Origin: Anoplopoma fimbria
Taxonomy: Eukaryota; Chordata; Actinopteri; Perciformes; Anoplopomatidae
Reading direction: 5' to 3'
Assembly: GCF_027596085.1 (NCBI RefSeq)
Contig: NC_072472.1
Coordinates: 11,062,219 to 11,126,218 of the forward strand
DNA length: 64,000 bases
This document shows, piece by piece, positions 24,345 to 35,748 of the stretch. The notes beneath the pieces were generated by a model. That model was not told where the DNA came from, searched no databases, and worked only from the letters and a program-made list of their open reading frames with translations. The number at the start of each line of letters is the position of its first letter. Position 1 is the first letter of the stretch. A program made the translations under genes and the position numbers.

Positions 24345-25068
24345 TGTTTAATACTATAAGAAACTATAAATATGTGATTCTTCATTTTAAACACTTCATC
24401 TTAAACATTTGTAACAAATGAGAATAATTGGAATTCTAACTTGACAGTGACACAGCTCTGCAGAGGACAGACTGGATTACAGTTTATCAAAATCACTGTG
24501 GATTTGTCCAGCTGTATTTTATATGACATATATGATTGTGCCTGAGAAATGCAGGCTGCTCATAATCTTGAAAATAAATCGTCAGATTGGGATTATATCA
24601 GATTTCACTGATCACTCAACACAAGGCCTATGATAAAAAAGGCCTGCAAAAGGCGTAGAACAAAACTTGCAGACTTGAGATTTTTTTGAATGAACTTAAC
24701 ATTGTAACTAAAATGAACTATTCCTGAAAAAGTAACCTGGCTGCCTTAAAAACATAAGTTAATTTAACAAGATGCTGAGTGGAGTCAACTGTTATTACTA
24801 TATTTTCCCAACTAAAAATTATAAATTGTTTCAGCAAGATTAGTTCAAACTACTTTTATTCCAATTTTGTACAGTTCAGGATATCATTACAAGTGTGTTG
24901 GTTATACTAGTCATTCTTTGTTGTCTCAACTAGGATTTAGGTTTGTACAATTTAAAATGTCTTGTTGGTGGTGCTTAAAAACTTGTTGGTTAAACTGGTT
25001 AAAGTATAAAATTGTTGGGACTACTTTTATAGCCGCCCCTTTGTCAGCCCAACTATTTGTTCTTAGTT

Positions 25069-25470
25069 TAAGATAAGAGATAAGATAAGATAAGATAAGA
25101 TAAGATAATCCTTTATTAGTCCCGCAGCGGGGAAATTTGCAGACTTACAACAGCGTAGAGTAAAGTGCACACAAGAGACATAGTAGAAGAAGACAAGCTA
25201 AAAATAAAAAATAAAAAATGAAAAATAAAATGAAACAAGTATTATAAATAAGCAATAAAAAAAAAAAACAGTAGAAAAAACAACAATAACTGAAATATTA
25301 TATTTACAGACAGAGAAAAAAACAACTATTTTAACTATTTTTAACTTTTTTAACTATTATTGCACAGTGTAATGTGTAATGTATTGCACAGGTTTTTATT
25401 GTCATGTTATTATTGTCATGTGGTCATGTGGTCTGCTGGGAGCAGAAACTCAAAATCAAGTGCAAACTCA
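25069..25470 (-). mobile_element. 3' end of a truncated fish retroposon with TTATC tail
   Basis: Read on the minus strand, the block ends AATTTCCCCGCTGCGGGACT, then TAATAAAGGATTA and tandem TTATC units (AAGAT on the plus strand, 25069-25105). This layout is typical, from memory, of the 3' tail of LINE-type elements (Rex1-like) or dependent SINEs in percomorph fish. No reverse transcriptase coding is left, so it is a 5'-truncated copy. Confidence 0.6.
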
Positions 25471-26662
25471 ACATTTTAAGGCCGCCAGGTTACAAATTAT
25501 TTTAAATTGAACCAGCTTGTTCTTTTTTGAGCAGGGCAAACATTATGCCTACCAAACACGCTGACGATAGCAGTTAGCTCAAAGCCCTGCTGTGTGTTAG
25601 TACCTCTCACAGAGCTGCTAACATGGCTGCTGACTCTCTGGTCTTGTCATATCTGAAGGTCACTGGATCTTTTGTGGCCATCAAGAACAATGTGTCAATG
25701 ACATTTGTTTAGGTAAAGAAATCATTGGTGGATATTCCAACATCAAACATGTGTAGGAGAAATTATAAAGAAAACACGTGGAACAATTCCAAAGAGATTT
25801 TGACAGAGATAGTTGTGACACTAGAGTGCGTCCTTCATTTTAAAAGCTCATTAAAGTACAGTTGAGGCGTGTTGAGACAAGCACTTTGTGCTTCTTGACT
25901 TTTATTGCACAGGAACATGATGAGCTGGGATCAGGATTGCTGCCAGAAAAAGGTGAATGACCTCAGTGCCATTCACCTCTCACTCGTGCCTGACTTTGGA
26001 AAAAGTAAACCCTCAGAACCTGTAATAGCTTCCTTATAAGATATTTTTTCTAATTATCATTCGCAAACTTTCTATTTCAAATTTCATCCACTTATTTATT
26101 TGTTTATTTTCTCACTTTGATGTCATGCTGACATTCTTAGTAAATTGCAAACCTTAATTTTCCATTCAATCTAGATGTGTAAGAAGAACAATTTCGTCAA
26201 CAGTGAATTACATTTCTTTTGCTTCTCCAACTGACATTTAGTGATTATTTGTGTGTAAAAGGTGAATCTTTCTTTTCCCCATTGATAATACACAGATTTA
26301 CTAGTTAAACCTGATTAATAACCCTTATGTCCAAAGATGTTTTCTGCCTGCATTACAGTGATGCTCACAACACATTCTTTATAGCAATAATTTTCCATAG
26401 TTAAGTAGTCGTCAGTATCAGATTTTGGGAGAGAGCTGACAAAATAATGACAAAATAATGCAAAGAATGTAATGTGATGTATGTTGGACTGATGGCACTA
26501 AAACATTATCATAAAATACATAGATTTATCGTAGCTTGAACTTGAGGGAAGTTCCTTGATATTTTTTTACATCCTATATTTACTGGGAAGGAAACAACAC
26601 ACCCTGTCAAAGTTCACATCTCCTGTGACACTCAATGGTCTAAACCCTTTTAACTAAAACGT

Positions 26663-26680
26663 TGACCTTTGTGTTTATTT
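26663..26680 (+). promoter_or_regulatory. Candidate HNF4-type half site next to a forkhead site
   Basis: TGACCTTTG at 26663-26671 is followed directly by TGTTTATTT, a FOXA-type site. The pair lies about 320 bases before the slc51a start codon. Liver and intestinal expression controlled by nuclear receptors is known for this gene family. Use of this particular site is inference. Confidence 0.3.
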
Positions 26681-26997
26681 TAATAACTTTGACTTAAGTC
26701 TGTGAATGAATGAGTGACTGTGACTAACAATGGTTTTCTCATAAACTTGTAAGGTGTCATCCCGCCCTCACTCCTTCAAAGTCACCTCAGGGGTAAAGTA
26801 CACTTGAATGCTGTTCAATCTGCTACTAGAATCCACCGGCAGACACAGCAATGTAATGCAAGACCAATCATTTAAGTAGACCTTGTTATGTACAACTGAT
26901 CAGGTTTTAGTGAAGTAATTTCTACAAGGAGAGAAAGCAGAGTTCAATTAAAAGACATTTCTGTTTAAACTTCGGTCAAGAGGAATATCTGCCTGCC

Positions 26998-29880
26998 ATG
27001 GAGGAAACCCTCAACAGCACCATCGATCCAGCTTGTTTACAAGAGCCACCGCTGGCCATGGACGTAATAAAGCGTAAGTGATCCACATTACCAAATCCTG
27101 CTCGCTGATAATGTGTCCTTATCAACAGTCTGAGCTAATGACATTAACAGCTCTCTCAGCAGTGTCACGTGTGCAGCTGTGTTTCTTAAATGAACCAAAT
27201 GATATTGAGTTCTCCCTTTTTTATTTGACTCCGTTCAAAAACAATCTAATATTTCACCCAAGCTAAATCTGTTTTGTGCTGCTTGTGTGTATTTATTATT
27301 ATTTAAGTGTCATATAAATACATATGTTCTGTACTATGAAATAATGCCCTCTCTCTCCCCTGCTCTCCGTTTTAAATCAGAGCTAGATGTGTTTGAATGG
27401 TGCCTGTACTCCATGCTCACCTTCATGTCCTGCGTCTCCCTGCTGCTGTACTTGGAGCAGTGCGTCTATATTTATAAAAAACTGCCCTACCCCAAGAAGA
27501 CGACCCTCATCTGGATAAGTGGTGCAGCACCAGTAAGCATTCGGGCCTGTTTTGATATTATAATAAACCTGCTATTTCTAATAATCAATCTAGTATCAAG
27601 TTTCAAGCTCTCCGGTGTGAGGCCCTCTGAAAAACAAGATGAGATCTAAATTCATGCTCATGATGTATGACTCTGTTTCAGGTCATCGCCACCATGTCTT
27701 GTTTTGGGATGTGGATCCCGAGGGCCGTCATGTTCACCGACATGACATCTAACTGGTACGTTTTCCCTCAAATACACCTAAATTAGTGCACAGGGGAAAG
27801 TATTTTAACATATAGTAGAGTTTTCCTTTCACTGACATTTCTAAAAGGCTGAAATTTGAATACATGAACGTGTATTTTTTCATGTAAACTCTTATCAGTG
27901 TTGCTTCCTTTTCTGACTGTAAATGTATTTTTCAAGTCTGTTATCTAATATCTGTGAACGGTAGCTACATCTCGCTTTGCAGTGAAGTCAACACGACTGT
28001 TATCTTCTTTGACATATTGACTTCCAGATTATTATAGAAATCCATATCTTCCTTTATTATGTTATTTTACCCCCCCCCCCCCCACCACCACCACCACCAC
28101 TCGTTAAATCATTATACACACCACATATCTCCAACCAGCGTGTGCTCAACTCTCTATAGGGTTTTTCCGCCTGCAGTGATATACATTTTATGTGCTTTCT
28201 GATTTATGCACAGTACAAACAGTACAGCATGTTTAACAGCTGGATCAAAATCCATTAACAAGGGCTGTTTTGGATCTGTCCTCAAGTGTCAAAGAGTTTG
28301 TTTGTGTGTTTTTATGTAATGAATATATAAATGAAAAATGCAATTGTTATTTGCCTCCCTTGCTGACAAATCTTAAACATAGCTTCACACACTGTAAAGC
28401 TCAGTACTCAATGAGTGCTTGTTCAGATGTATTCACTGCTCTCTCTAAACAGGCCTAAATCTCTCCTCCTTCTCTGTGTAGTTATTTTGCAGTCGTGGTC
28501 TATAAGGTCTTGGTTCTGATTATCGAGGAGTTTGGGGGCAGCGCTGCTTTCCTGAAGCGGTTTTCCGGTAAACCCCTTTTAATCCGCACAGGACCGTGCT
28601 GCTGCTGCTGCCTCTGTTTACCCCGCGTGCCCATGTCACGGTATTTATACCTGCTAACTCAAATACAGTCTGTGTTTCACTGCTCGGGCTCTAATTACTG
28701 TGTTATGTGTTATTTACTGCAAATCTTTGCAGTAATTTAGTCCTGCTATTATTTACATGCATTATATACTCTTTCTAGGTTGAATGCACATTGTCTTATG
28801 ATTGTGTACATTTCTATTCATTCAGGCGATTGTTGTTCTACCTGAAGTTGGGTGTCCTTCAGTATGCAATCCTAAAGACGGTTCTCTCCATCCTCGCCAT
28901 AGTGTTGTGGACAAACGGCAACTTTGATCTTGCTGATGTAAGTGTTTTAAATGCTTCTCTGATTGCACAGAATATTAAATTAACATGACATGGAATTCAA
29001 ATATCTCTTTGTTTCCTTTTCAGCTGGAGATCACTGGTACAGCCATTTGGATCAACCCATTCATTGGAGTTCTCACGATCATCTCCCTTTGGCCTGTTGC
29101 CATCATCTTCATGAACACCAACAGCTTTCTACGCGGCGTCAAAATTGTACCCAAGTATGCAATCTACCAGGTGAGTCAAAGCAACCAATCGTTTGTTGGT
29201 AATCTCAGACGACAATTAGACTTAACTTCATTTCTCAAGTTTCTTACAATGGCAGATAAAGGAGTGAGTGACCACCTGGTGGAAAAATACCTTCTAGTGT
29301 GTTCATCCTATTCAACATAGCAAAAGACTAGACTGAAAGAGCAACAGGGTTTGTCACTGGTGTGACATAGAGTTTTAACACCAATCCTCTTGGCTGTAGT
29401 TGCATTTGTTTCTTACCATAAAACTAAACTCCTGCTGAAAAATACTGCACCTTTAACTTTATGTACACTGTATGAACAGTATGTAACTGGTCAAGTATTG
29501 ATTTTCTCCTCAGCTTATACTTGTCCTGAGTCAGCTGCAGACTTCAATCATTAACATCCTGGCCCTGGATGGGACCATCGCCTGTGCGCCTCCCTTCTCA
29601 TCTCAGGCTCGTGGCTCCAGTAAGAAACATCTCTGAATGTCCACTGCCCAAATGTGAGGTGAAATAAAACATGTTAATCCCTGATCTGTTCTTTCTCTCT
29701 CTCTCTCTCTGTCCTGCAGTGCTAAGTCAGCAGATGATGATCATGGAGATGTTCATCATCACTCTGGTTAATCGGTGGTTGTACCGTCGAACATATGACG
29801 AACTTCCCTCTGAGGCTCATGACAATGACAAGAACGCTGAGGTGGCCCTGAAGAGTACTCTCGTCGAGCATGACGTCTAA
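26998..29880 (+). CDS. slc51a: Organic solute transporter subunit alpha, 8 exons
   Basis: Exons are 26998-27073, 27381-27532, 27682-27755, 28482-28640, 28826-28937, 29024-29170, 29514-29619 and 29720-29880, encoding 328 aa (human about 340). OST-alpha pairs with OST-beta to carry bile acids, steroid conjugates and other organic anions across the basolateral membrane by facilitated diffusion. The multi-spanning fold is visible: VFEWCLYSMLTFMSCVSLLL, LIWISGAAPVIATMSCFGMW, YFAVVVYKVLVLIIEEFGG, LLFYLKLGVLQYAILKTVLS and WINPFIGVLTIISLWPVAII are clear membrane segments. A run of cysteines (PCCCCCLCLP) in the loop after FLKRFSG is typical of the family and probably palmitoylated. All junctions are GT-AG with matching phase. 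The tail ends ALKSTLVEHDV. The start ATG has a weak context, but the N-terminus MEETLNSTIDPACL has the usual glycosylation sequon. Confidence 0.95.
28070..28100 (+). repeat. Poly-C run followed by CAC repeats in slc51a intron 3
   Basis: Fourteen consecutive C residues are followed by about six ACC/CAC units. It is low complexity and intronic, and a likely site of length error or polymorphism. Confidence 0.9.
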
Positions 29881-30514
29881 AAAAGAATACAGGGATGAAA
29901 GAGTGAAAGAGTGAAAGTCAACACTGCTCTTTGATGATATATCATATAATCTAAGAGATCATCAAATAGCCATGTTACATCATTCTGCAAGGGGAGAGAA
30001 CATCACCACTCTAGTCAACCTATTTCAATTTGTACTTTTCACACAGCACTCACAGCTTTCGTCAATATCTGTATCCTGTAGAAGACATAACTTATAGGGT
30101 TGGTTTACCCAGATTACTACTTTCAGCCCAAGAAAAAAAAAAAACCTAAAGATTGTCCACAGTGAGGTGTGTGGGTTATCCAGAGTAAATATGACATTGA
30201 TCCTGGAAACAGATGTTGGCTGTTCAATTGTTTACATGTTTTTTTAATTTTGAGCATCAAAAAGGAAATTACATTCACTTCTATTGGAATGACTTTGCGC
30301 AGATGTGGTATTAATCTTCTGATAAAGTCTCTGCAAGAAAACAAATATTTATATTTCCCATAAAAACAAACTATCCCTTTAAGCTTTAATAATTCTTTAT
30401 GTTTTGGAACTGGTGGCTTCATTTAAGCATGAAACTAGGATGGAGGAGAGTATCAGAGATATTTGTGTGCGGAAGAACAACATTTTTACATTAGCCTTGA
30501 GAACAGTAAATAAA
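29881..30514 (+). other. slc51a 3' UTR
   Basis: No further coding was seen. AATAAA at 30509-30514 is the first clear polyadenylation signal and is followed by a GT-rich stretch at about 30536-30549, the usual downstream element. Another AATAAA occurs near 31059. Confidence 0.55.
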
Positions 30515-32517
30515 AACACCTGTTTATTTTTGTAAGTGTGTGTGTGTGTATTATTTTGTACTAAAGTGGGCAGTAAATACTGACACAGTATTCTGTTGTT
30601 ATGCATGTATGTACTTATTACAGTATCCAGGCTGCATGTATTAAACTGAGGTTTTAAGCACAGAAAAAACAATATATTTCTTGTTCACTGCAGCATGACG
30701 CATGCACCTGGAAGTATTTATGCTCACTGTAAAAAAAGACTAATACTCAAATTGATTAAGGAAACTTAATCCTTCTTCTTTGTTCCCTACGGCTGCATCC
30801 TACTGCGTCTCAACACAGTGTGGAAAACAGCCAGATTTGTTCAAAGACCGCTGACCCACTTACTCAGACTCATTTGGGACAGGAAATACATGCGGATGAG
30901 ACAGCAGCTTTATTTTCAGACTCAGTCTTTATTTTACAGATGTCTACAGCCAAACATGTTGTTTCTTTAGCAACCACAAGAGGCCATGCTTGTTCCACCC
31001 CAAAAAAGTCACACGACTCAACTCACGTGATTCATTTATATTAATTATTGTTAAACAATAAATACAAAATAATTTAGTTTTACAGTTCCTTATTTTAAAA
31101 GGAATAAACAAGACCCCCTAGAAATGCTTGTGCCAAGCAAACAGACTGTTACAACATTAAACTAACAAGGATGCACATAGGACTTAAATTTTGCTTCTCA
31201 AAGCAATCTGTATTTGGTATTTACAGAAAGAAATAAGATTCTTAACAAGGTTTTCTCACATCTATCATCTGAAAAAGTGAAAATAAATAATGGCTTGAGC
31301 ACTGTAACAATTAGAGGATTGCATTTGATGTTACATAAAAAAAAAATCATGTATCACCTTTTAATGAATGCTATAATCTAAACGTTGCTCATATGGAAAT
31401 TGACACTATATTATTGGCAAAACCAGAAAATACGAGATCATATTAACACTGTCAGACTCAATAAAGCTGAAGGACATTTTTTCCTTTAAGCTGAAAGTTT
31501 GAATTTTACTGAATCTATTTATTGCTTTACACGTATCTAATCATTCTCAAAGGCTTGTTTGTCTTCATGACTGCTGTTGACTCTATTAAGGTTGTTTAAA
31601 CGCCCTCCCACAAGATTGATCATTTTTATTTAGATTATATATAGAAACATCAACAGTTGAGCTTCACATGACAAATCACACTTTTGTTTTGTTTTTATAT
31701 GTTCTCTACTTTCTGTTAAAAGTATGCTTTTTTAAAAATAGACAGACATACAAAGTGAAAAGACTGAGAAGAGAAGAGCAAAGCATTGTACAGATGCAAA
31801 TAGGTCAATATGCTATTTATCTCCCAAACATGAAAGTGATAAACAGTTTCTATACTACAGTAACTATACTGCAATAATTATTTATAAAATTGGATATTCT
31901 AATATTTTATACATTTTTTAATAGCCTGGGGTGAGTTATTGTAGGTTGCTGCGACACACTCGATGTTAATAAAAAGCTAAATCTGTTCTATTAAAAGATT
32001 ATTAGGCTGCACATAAAGGTACATCGCATTAATCTGGATGAGATGTTTCTGTAAAGCCAGATCATTCAGCATTCAAAATTTGGCCCTATTAATGGAGTAT
32101 TTGTCTCTGCTGTTATGTAAACAGAGTCATCAGACGGAGCGGAAGAGAGAGAGAGGAAGGGAAAGCTGTGTTCAGGGTGGGTTGATGACAGCCCCTGGCT
32201 CTGCATTGCTGACGAAAGCTGCTTAGCCCCTCAGTTGCTATGGCAACCAGGGAGGGCAGCCAGGCAAAAACGAGGCAAAGGGGAGGGGCTTTTGAAGGGG
32301 AGAAGTAGAGGAGAAAGGGCTGGATGGGAAAAGATAGACAGAGGGAGGGATACAGAAAACAGATAAAAAAGCACACTGAGGGCAGAAGAGGTAAAGCAAG
32401 AGTACAGACGACGACAGAGAGGTAAGGGCTGGATATAAATGCTCACTCCACTGGGTGGGGAATAATAACTGCAGCAGGAAACTGGAGGATACAGAGAAAG
32501 GGGGAAACAGAGAGAAG
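30515..32517. other. Intergenic region and 5' UTR of the AMER-like gene
   Basis: No coding exon was found. The last 400 bases become purine-rich and GC-richer and probably form the promoter and 5' UTR. A GAGAG/GTAAGG donor-like site at 32421 and an ACTGCAG acceptor-like site at 32471 may delimit a small 5' UTR intron. Confidence 0.45.
32234..32247. promoter_or_regulatory. Candidate RFX X-box upstream of the AMER-like gene
   Basis: GTTGCTATGGCAAC matches the palindromic RFX X-box consensus. It lies 271 bases before the start codon, in the likely promoter. RFX control is inferred from the motif and position. Confidence 0.45.
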
Positions 32518-35500
32518 ATGGATGTACAAACGGAGAACATGGACCCCCCGCCTTGTGAATCCCAGGCGAGGGGTAAAATCAGAAAAGGATTCAAGCTGTT
32601 TGGCAAACGCAAGCCAGGTAACATCTTCTCTCTTCGAAGCAAAGGGGATGGAAACAACAAGTCACCTGTCACCAGGAGCAACACCGCAGATGGATTATCA
32701 GCAGATTCAGAGCAGGAGCAAGACAAGGAAAACGGACAGGATGTGAGTCAGGGAGAGCCGGAGCAGGCAGAGGAGGAGCCCCTCGGTGAAGATGGCGTTC
32801 TGGCTGCTGCTGCTGCTCGCGCCTCCATTTCTTCAGCCAGCTCAGCCAAGTCCCTCAGCTTCCTGTCGCTGCTCAGGGGTGGCCGGAGAGGAACGGGGGA
32901 CCGCAGAGTCCGCACCGTGTCCCAGCCCGTGGGTCGGCAGCGTCGTGGGCTGAAGGACCTCTTTGGCAGTGTTAAGTTCCGATCAAAGGATAAAGAGGAG
33001 GAAGCCCCTCCGAGCCCACTCCTCATGTCCTCTCGGGCCAACAGTGTGGAAATCATCAAAGAGGACCTCACCCTCACCCCCGAAGCCCACCCTCGCTCAC
33101 TGGACAGCCTCGAGACTGAGAGCTATGAGCCCGACAAGAGTTTCACAACACAGGACAGTGCATCCTCGTCCCCATCAGAGACCTTTACTCCCCAGTTGAT
33201 GAGTAGAACTAACGAGCATGTGCCGCCTTTACCCACATCTGAACCTCCGCTGGTACCCGGGGATAACAGCCTGAGCTGCTTGCTGGCAGACATCTCTTCT
33301 CTCCTGACCTTTGACTCAATCACAGGAGGTGGAGACATCATGGCTGATGTGGAGGCAGAGTGGGGTAAAGCCAGCAGTCCCGTCAGTGCCGGGGGGACTG
33401 AGTTCCCGGCACCATCCACATCTGTCTTCTCCAAACCCACCATCTCTTCTCCAGTGACCTCTGCCTCTATCAGCACTGTCGCGACGGCAAAACCCTCCCC
33501 TGTAGCCGTACCCACAACATCCTCAACCCAATCCTTTACCCCTCTGACAAGGACAACTTTGACCTCTTCTCCCGTTGCCAAGCCGAGCTCCATCATCACG
33601 ACATTGACCAAATCTTCCACTTTGACCACTAACTCAGTCAAACTGAGCTCGGACTCTCCTCAGCTCACAGACTCTGAGGCCTCTGCTAGAGTTAAAATTA
33701 AATCGGCTCCTTCATCCATCGCAACAAAACCCTCAACTTCCCCTTTAACATCAACAAGATTTTCGCCTCCAATAATGTCTGTCCCTTCAGTTACAATTAA
33801 ATCCACACTGAGCACCCCCTTTACTGCTACCACAGCTCCACCGAACGCCCCGGCCACTGTAGTCAAGGCTCCTTCCATTAGTCCAACTCTTACCTGTACG
33901 GCTAGCAAACTGGCTTCGGAGGTTGCAGTACCTCCTCAAGTTATTGCTTCAGTAAGTAAACCTATCCCTGTAGCTACTCCAACCCCTGCATCAGCTAAAC
34001 CTCCACCAGTAACCCATAGCCCCCCTACCCCTGTTGCTTTTACTCAACCTCCATCTGCTAAATTTGATTCAGCCAGCAGTTTGAACCTGCAGATTTTCAC
34101 TCCCTACAAACCTTCTCTAAGTTCAGCTGCAGTAGAATCTAAAACCCCAGTGATAGTATCACCACCCCCTGCCGTTACAACCAAACCCTCCTTTTCCGCA
34201 CCGGTTCCCCCCTCCAAGGTGACAACGGTTCCCCCACCAACTACAACCTCAGGTTCGGTATCTGCGGCCCTCTCCAAGCCTACAGTCACCTCTAGCCCAA
34301 TGGACTTGACTAAGACCCCTCCCTACCTTGTAAGTGCTCCTGATAAGTATCCTTCCTCTTCCCCGACTACCACAACTAGAACCCAACCCTACTCTGCATC
34401 TGTCCCGACTCCATCTTCTATTTCAGTAGATAAGATTCCTCCCATGACTAATCATATTCCTGCACCAGTCTCTTTAGACAAGATGCCCCCTGCTCCCACA
34501 CCGACCCCAGCCCCTACCACTCATGCTGTTGTTCCTACAACATTCCCAAAACCTCCTGCTCCAGCTCAGATCCCAGTCTCTCAATCTAAAGCCCCTCCTG
34601 CTCCGGCTCAAATCCCAATTTGTGTATCTAAAGATCCACCTGCTCTAATGCAAGTTTATCAGACTAAAGTCCCTCCTGTCACTGCTCAAATGCCAATTCA
34701 TGTGTCTAATGATCCACCTGCTCCTGCTCAAATGCATGTTTCTCAATCTAAAGCCCCTCCTGCTCCTGCTCCTGCTCCTGCTCAAACCCCAATTTCTGTA
34801 TCTAAGCCCCCTCCTGTTACAGCTCAGATCCCAATTTCTCTATCTAAAGACCCTCCTGCCCCTGTTCGCATCCCAGTTTCTATGTCCACTGACCTTCCTG
34901 CCCCTGTTCGCATCCCAGTTTCTATGTCCACTGACCTTCCTGCCCCCCCTGTTCTATGTCCACTCCCAGTTTCTATGTCCACTGACCTTCCTGCCCCTGT
35001 TCGCATCCCAGTTACTGCATCTAAAGACCCTCCTGCTCAGATCACAGTTTCTCAATCTAAAGCCCCTCCTGCACCGTCCCCTGCCCCTTGCCCAGTCACT
35101 TCCTTTCCTTCTTCTCCTGCAGCTTTGTTAAGTGAGGCTCCATCCTCTGCTAAAATGAGAGGAAGTGGACAGGCATCAGTCGATGAGCAACTGATTAGTC
35201 CAAGTAGCACAGGTGCCCCAGGGTGCCGGACCATGCTGTCAAAGACAGAAGAACTACATAATGAGTCACGAACAAGCCTCCAGGGATCCTCCAGAGAAAG
35301 TAGGATACCATTAGTAAAGGCATCAGGACTAAGCAAAATACCTGTAGTCGGAGGGGGCAGAGCAGGCAAGCCACCTGTCCGGGACAGTCATCATGTTGAA
35401 GATGAAGCGAGCCGGGACCCTCCTACTCCTGTGCTAGAAGAACAGAGGCCCCGTTTCGACTCACATGATGCAGGGAGCAAAGATAAATTCAGTGTTGTTG

Positions 35501-35748
35501 AGGCTAATGTGCCCACCTCAAAACACACCCAGGAGGAGAGCCAGCAGCTTCCTCAGCCAAAAGTGCTCACCAGTTTACCGCGTGACTCAAAGATCCCTGT
35601 GAAGCACGGCGCACAGTCTCACCCTGCCTCCCATATCCCTCAAGCTAAAGAACCCTCCCGCACCAAGATACCCGTGTCCAAGGTTCCTGTCCGAAGGGCT
35701 GGGAACAAACCCGCAGCTGCAGGTGGCAGCTCCCAGACAAGAAAATAA
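32518..35748 (+). CDS. AMER-family (APC membrane recruitment) protein, single exon
   Basis: One uninterrupted frame encodes 1076 aa from the ATG at 32518. The frame is open upstream to 32455, but only through a GTG. AMER proteins are intronless-coding membrane scaffolds that recruit APC. Family marks seen are a basic N-terminal block GFKLFGKRK (24-32), SAKSLSFLSLL, the basic RRGLKDLFGSVKFRSKDK (142-159) suited to phosphoinositide binding, and the FDSITGGGDI block (265-274). The C-terminus is RTKIPVSKVPVRR. It most resembles AMER2 at both ends. The centre (about 275-880) is very rich in Pro, Ser and Thr with tandem repeats. The acidic blocks known in AMER1-3 as NSDEGYYDS and PRDSYSGDALY were not found. 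Four SxIP or TxIP motifs (928, 939, 1024, 1049) fit binding to EB1 at microtubule ends. The paralogue number is uncertain, so no symbol is given. Confidence 0.85.
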   Translation: MDVQTENMDPPPCESQARGKIRKGFKLFGKRKPGNIFSLRSKGDGNNKSPVTRSNTADGLSADSEQEQDKENGQDVSQGEPEQAEEEPLGEDGVLAAAAARASISSASSAKSLSFLSLLRGGRRGTGDRRVRTVSQPVGRQRRGLKDLFGSVKFRSKDKEEEAPPSPLLMSSRANSVEIIKEDLTLTPEAHPRSLDSLETESYEPDKSFTTQDSASSSPSETFTPQLMSRTNEHVPPLPTSEPPLVPGDNSLSCLLADISSLLTFDSITGGGDIMADVEAEWGKASSPVSAGGTEFPAPSTSVFSKPTISSPVTSASISTVATAKPSPVAVPTTSSTQSFTPLTRTTLTSSPVAKPSSIITTLTKSSTLTTNSVKLSSDSPQLTDSEASARVKIKSAPSSIATKPSTSPLTSTRFSPPIMSVPSVTIKSTLSTPFTATTAPPNAPATVVKAPSISPTLTCTASKLASEVAVPPQVIASVSKPIPVATPTPASAKPPPVTHSPPTPVAFTQPPSAKFDSASSLNLQIFTPYKPSLSSAAVESKTPVIVSPPPAVTTKPSFSAPVPPSKVTTVPPPTTTSGSVSAALSKPTVTSSPMDLTKTPPYLVSAPDKYPSSSPTTTTRTQPYSASVPTPSSISVDKIPPMTNHIPAPVSLDKMPPAPTPTPAPTTHAVVPTTFPKPPAPAQIPVSQSKAPPAPAQIPICVSKDPPALMQVYQTKVPPVTAQMPIHVSNDPPAPAQMHVSQSKAPPAPAPAPAQTPISVSKPPPVTAQIPISLSKDPPAPVRIPVSMSTDLPAPVRIPVSMSTDLPAPPVLCPLPVSMSTDLPAPVRIPVTASKDPPAQITVSQSKAPPAPSPAPCPVTSFPSSPAALLSEAPSSAKMRGSGQASVDEQLISPSSTGAPGCRTMLSKTEELHNESRTSLQGSSRESRIPLVKASGLSKIPVVGGGRAGKPPVRDSHHVEDEASRDPPTPVLEEQRPRFDSHDAGSKDKFSVVEANVPTSKHTQEESQQLPQPKVLTSLPRDSKIPVKHGAQSHPASHIPQAKEPSRTKIPVSKVPVRRAGNKPAAAGGSSQTRK
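34555..35075 (+). repeat. Pro-rich tandem repeats inside the AMER-like coding region
   Basis: Degenerate units of 14-17 residues (forms of SKDPPAPAQIPVSQ) run for about 170 residues. Within them, nearly identical 42-bp units encoding PAPVRIPVSMSTDL occur about three times at 34855-35010, the mark of recent tandem duplication. All changes keep the reading frame. Confidence 0.85.

Larger units (their letters stand above)
24345..26997. other. Intergenic region ahead of slc51a
   Basis: No coding exon was found. It contains the retroposon tail described separately and the 5' region of slc51a. Just before the slc51a ATG the sequence is ordinary AT-rich DNA, with no clear TATA box identified. Confidence 0.5.

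Noticed and set aside
32455..32517. A 21-codon upstream extension of the AMER-like frame
   Set aside because: It begins at GTG, not ATG. In a vertebrate gene the first ATG (32518) is the better start and matches AMER-type N-termini.
32748..35369. Several minus-strand ORFs of 60-172 codons
   Set aside because: They are shadows of the AMER-like coding sequence, with composition mirrored from its Pro/Ser/Thr codons.
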